Part shown: positions 5,508-6,060 of the stretch, in pieces | Layout: every line of letters begins with the position of its first letter | Numbering within the stretch: position 1 is the stretch's first letter | Assembly (NCBI GenBank): GCA_003483645.1 | Contig: DMYM01000463.1 | Location: 18,448-24,507, forward strand | DNA length: 6,060 nt | Reading direction: 5' to 3' | From: Verrucomicrobiales bacterium | GTDB lineage: Bacteria; Verrucomicrobiota; Verrucomicrobiia; Verrucomicrobiales; Akkermansiaceae | Program-made: the position numbers and the translations under genes | The notes under the pieces: model-generated | What the model was told of the DNA's origin: nothing | What the model saw: only the letters and a program-made list of their open reading frames with translations | The model's database searches: none

Positions 5508-6060
5508 CTAGGAGGCGGCGGTGCGGGCGCTCTTCTCAAGCCAAATCGAAAGGACCGCGATATCGGCCGGAGTGATGCCACTGATGCGCGCGGCCTGGCC
5601 GAGGGTTTGTGGACGAATTTCGCTGAGGCGCTGCTGCGCTTCTCGCTTCAGGCCTGCAATAGACAGGTAGTCAAGATCAGGGGGCAGGGAACGGGCTTCC
5701 TGGCGGGCCATGCGATCGATCTGCTGGCGCTGGCGCAGGATGTGCCCTTCGTACTTGAAGTCGGTTTCAATGAGGGGCCAGAGTTCCACGGGGAACCGCT
5801 GCTGGAGCGAGGCGGGGAGATTCGGCCAGCTATTGTCCTCACGCCGGAACCAGTGATCCAGCTTGAGACCGTCGTGGTTGGTCTCGCGCACGAAACGCGC
5901 GGCCTCCGCCAGGATCTTGAGCTTTGCCTCCGTCTGCTCGTTGCGCCGGTCACAGGACAAACCGAAGGTTCGGGCGAGGGGGCTGAGGCGCTGATCGGCG
6001 TTGTCCTGCCGGAGGAGAAGGCGGTATTCTGCGCGACTGGTGAACATGCGGTAGGGCTCG
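5508..6060 (-). CDS. mnmG: tRNA uridine-34 carboxymethylaminomethyl modification enzyme MnmG (GidA), C-terminal part, cut by right edge
   Basis: MnmG is the FAD/NADH subunit that works with the GTPase MnmE to install carboxymethylaminomethyl groups on wobble uridine 34 of certain tRNAs in the cytoplasm. The visible 183 residues are the C-terminal third of a protein normally about 620-630 long. The hallmark EPYRMFTSRAEYRLLLR followed by DNADQRL lies at the window edge. Further on are ETDFKYEGHILRQ, the linker LPPDLDYLSIAGL, and the C-terminal helical signature IRPQTLGQAARISGITPADI, which belongs to the domain contacting MnmE and tRNA. The protein ends a few residues after IWLEKS with TAG at 5508-5510, at the normal place for the family. 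The FAD-binding part and the start are outside the window. It is convergent with ribD, 191 bases away. No frame disruption is visible. Confidence 0.97.
   Translation of the reverse strand, partial: EPYRMFTSRAEYRLLLRQDNADQRLSPLARTFGLSCDRRNEQTEAKLKILAEAARFVRETNHDGLKLDHWFRREDNSWPNLPASLQQRFPVELWPLIETDFKYEGHILRQRQQIDRMARQEARSLPPDLDYLSIAGLKREAQQRLSEIRPQTLGQAARISGITPADIAVLSIWLEKSARTAAS

Noticed and set aside
1..6060. Mobile elements, CRISPR arrays, tRNA or rRNA genes
   Set aside because: There are no transposase-like frames, no regularly spaced repeats, and no cloverleaf or rRNA-like segments apparent on reading either strand.

Overview
The window reads as ordinary chromosomal DNA from a Gram-negative-type bacterium of fairly high GC content. 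The best guess is a Verrucomicrobiota (Opitutae-like) organism. This rests on the flavour of the pyruvate dehydrogenase E1 and E2 sequences, a small membrane protein resembling the DUF6580 type, and several starts with weak Shine-Dalgarno (SD) signals. The assignment is an inference and no marker gene proves it. I see no mobile element, CRISPR array, tRNA or rRNA.

Positions 1-3800 are read on the minus strand and form a pyruvate dehydrogenase locus. In transcription order it holds a multi-pass membrane protein (3800-3225), the E1 alpha subunit (3144-2056), the E1 beta subunit (2040-1057), a small cysteine-rich lipoprotein (907-533), a strong intrinsic terminator (508-474), and the 5' part of the E2 dihydrolipoamide acetyltransferase gene (368 to the left edge). 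E1 alpha and beta use thiamine diphosphate (TPP) to decarboxylate pyruvate and pass the acetyl group to the lipoyl arm of E2, which makes acetyl-CoA. The E1 genes are tightly coupled (15 bases apart). E2 is separated from them by the lipoprotein gene and the terminator, so it probably has its own promoter or depends on readthrough.

Positions 3801-4257 are a less GC-rich divergent intergenic region with no confident gene. On the plus strand it contains a good ribosome-binding site followed by a possible 41-codon ORF ending just before ribD. Positions 4258-5316 (plus) encode a full-length bifunctional RibD of riboflavin biosynthesis. After a 191-base convergent gap with a nested inverted repeat, positions 5508-6060 (minus) carry the C-terminal part of MnmG (GidA), the tRNA uridine-34 modification enzyme, cut by the right edge.

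No clearly new system is visible. The items most worth a second look are the lipoprotein and terminator lodged inside the pyruvate dehydrogenase cluster, the membrane protein at its head, and the possible small ORF leading into ribD.
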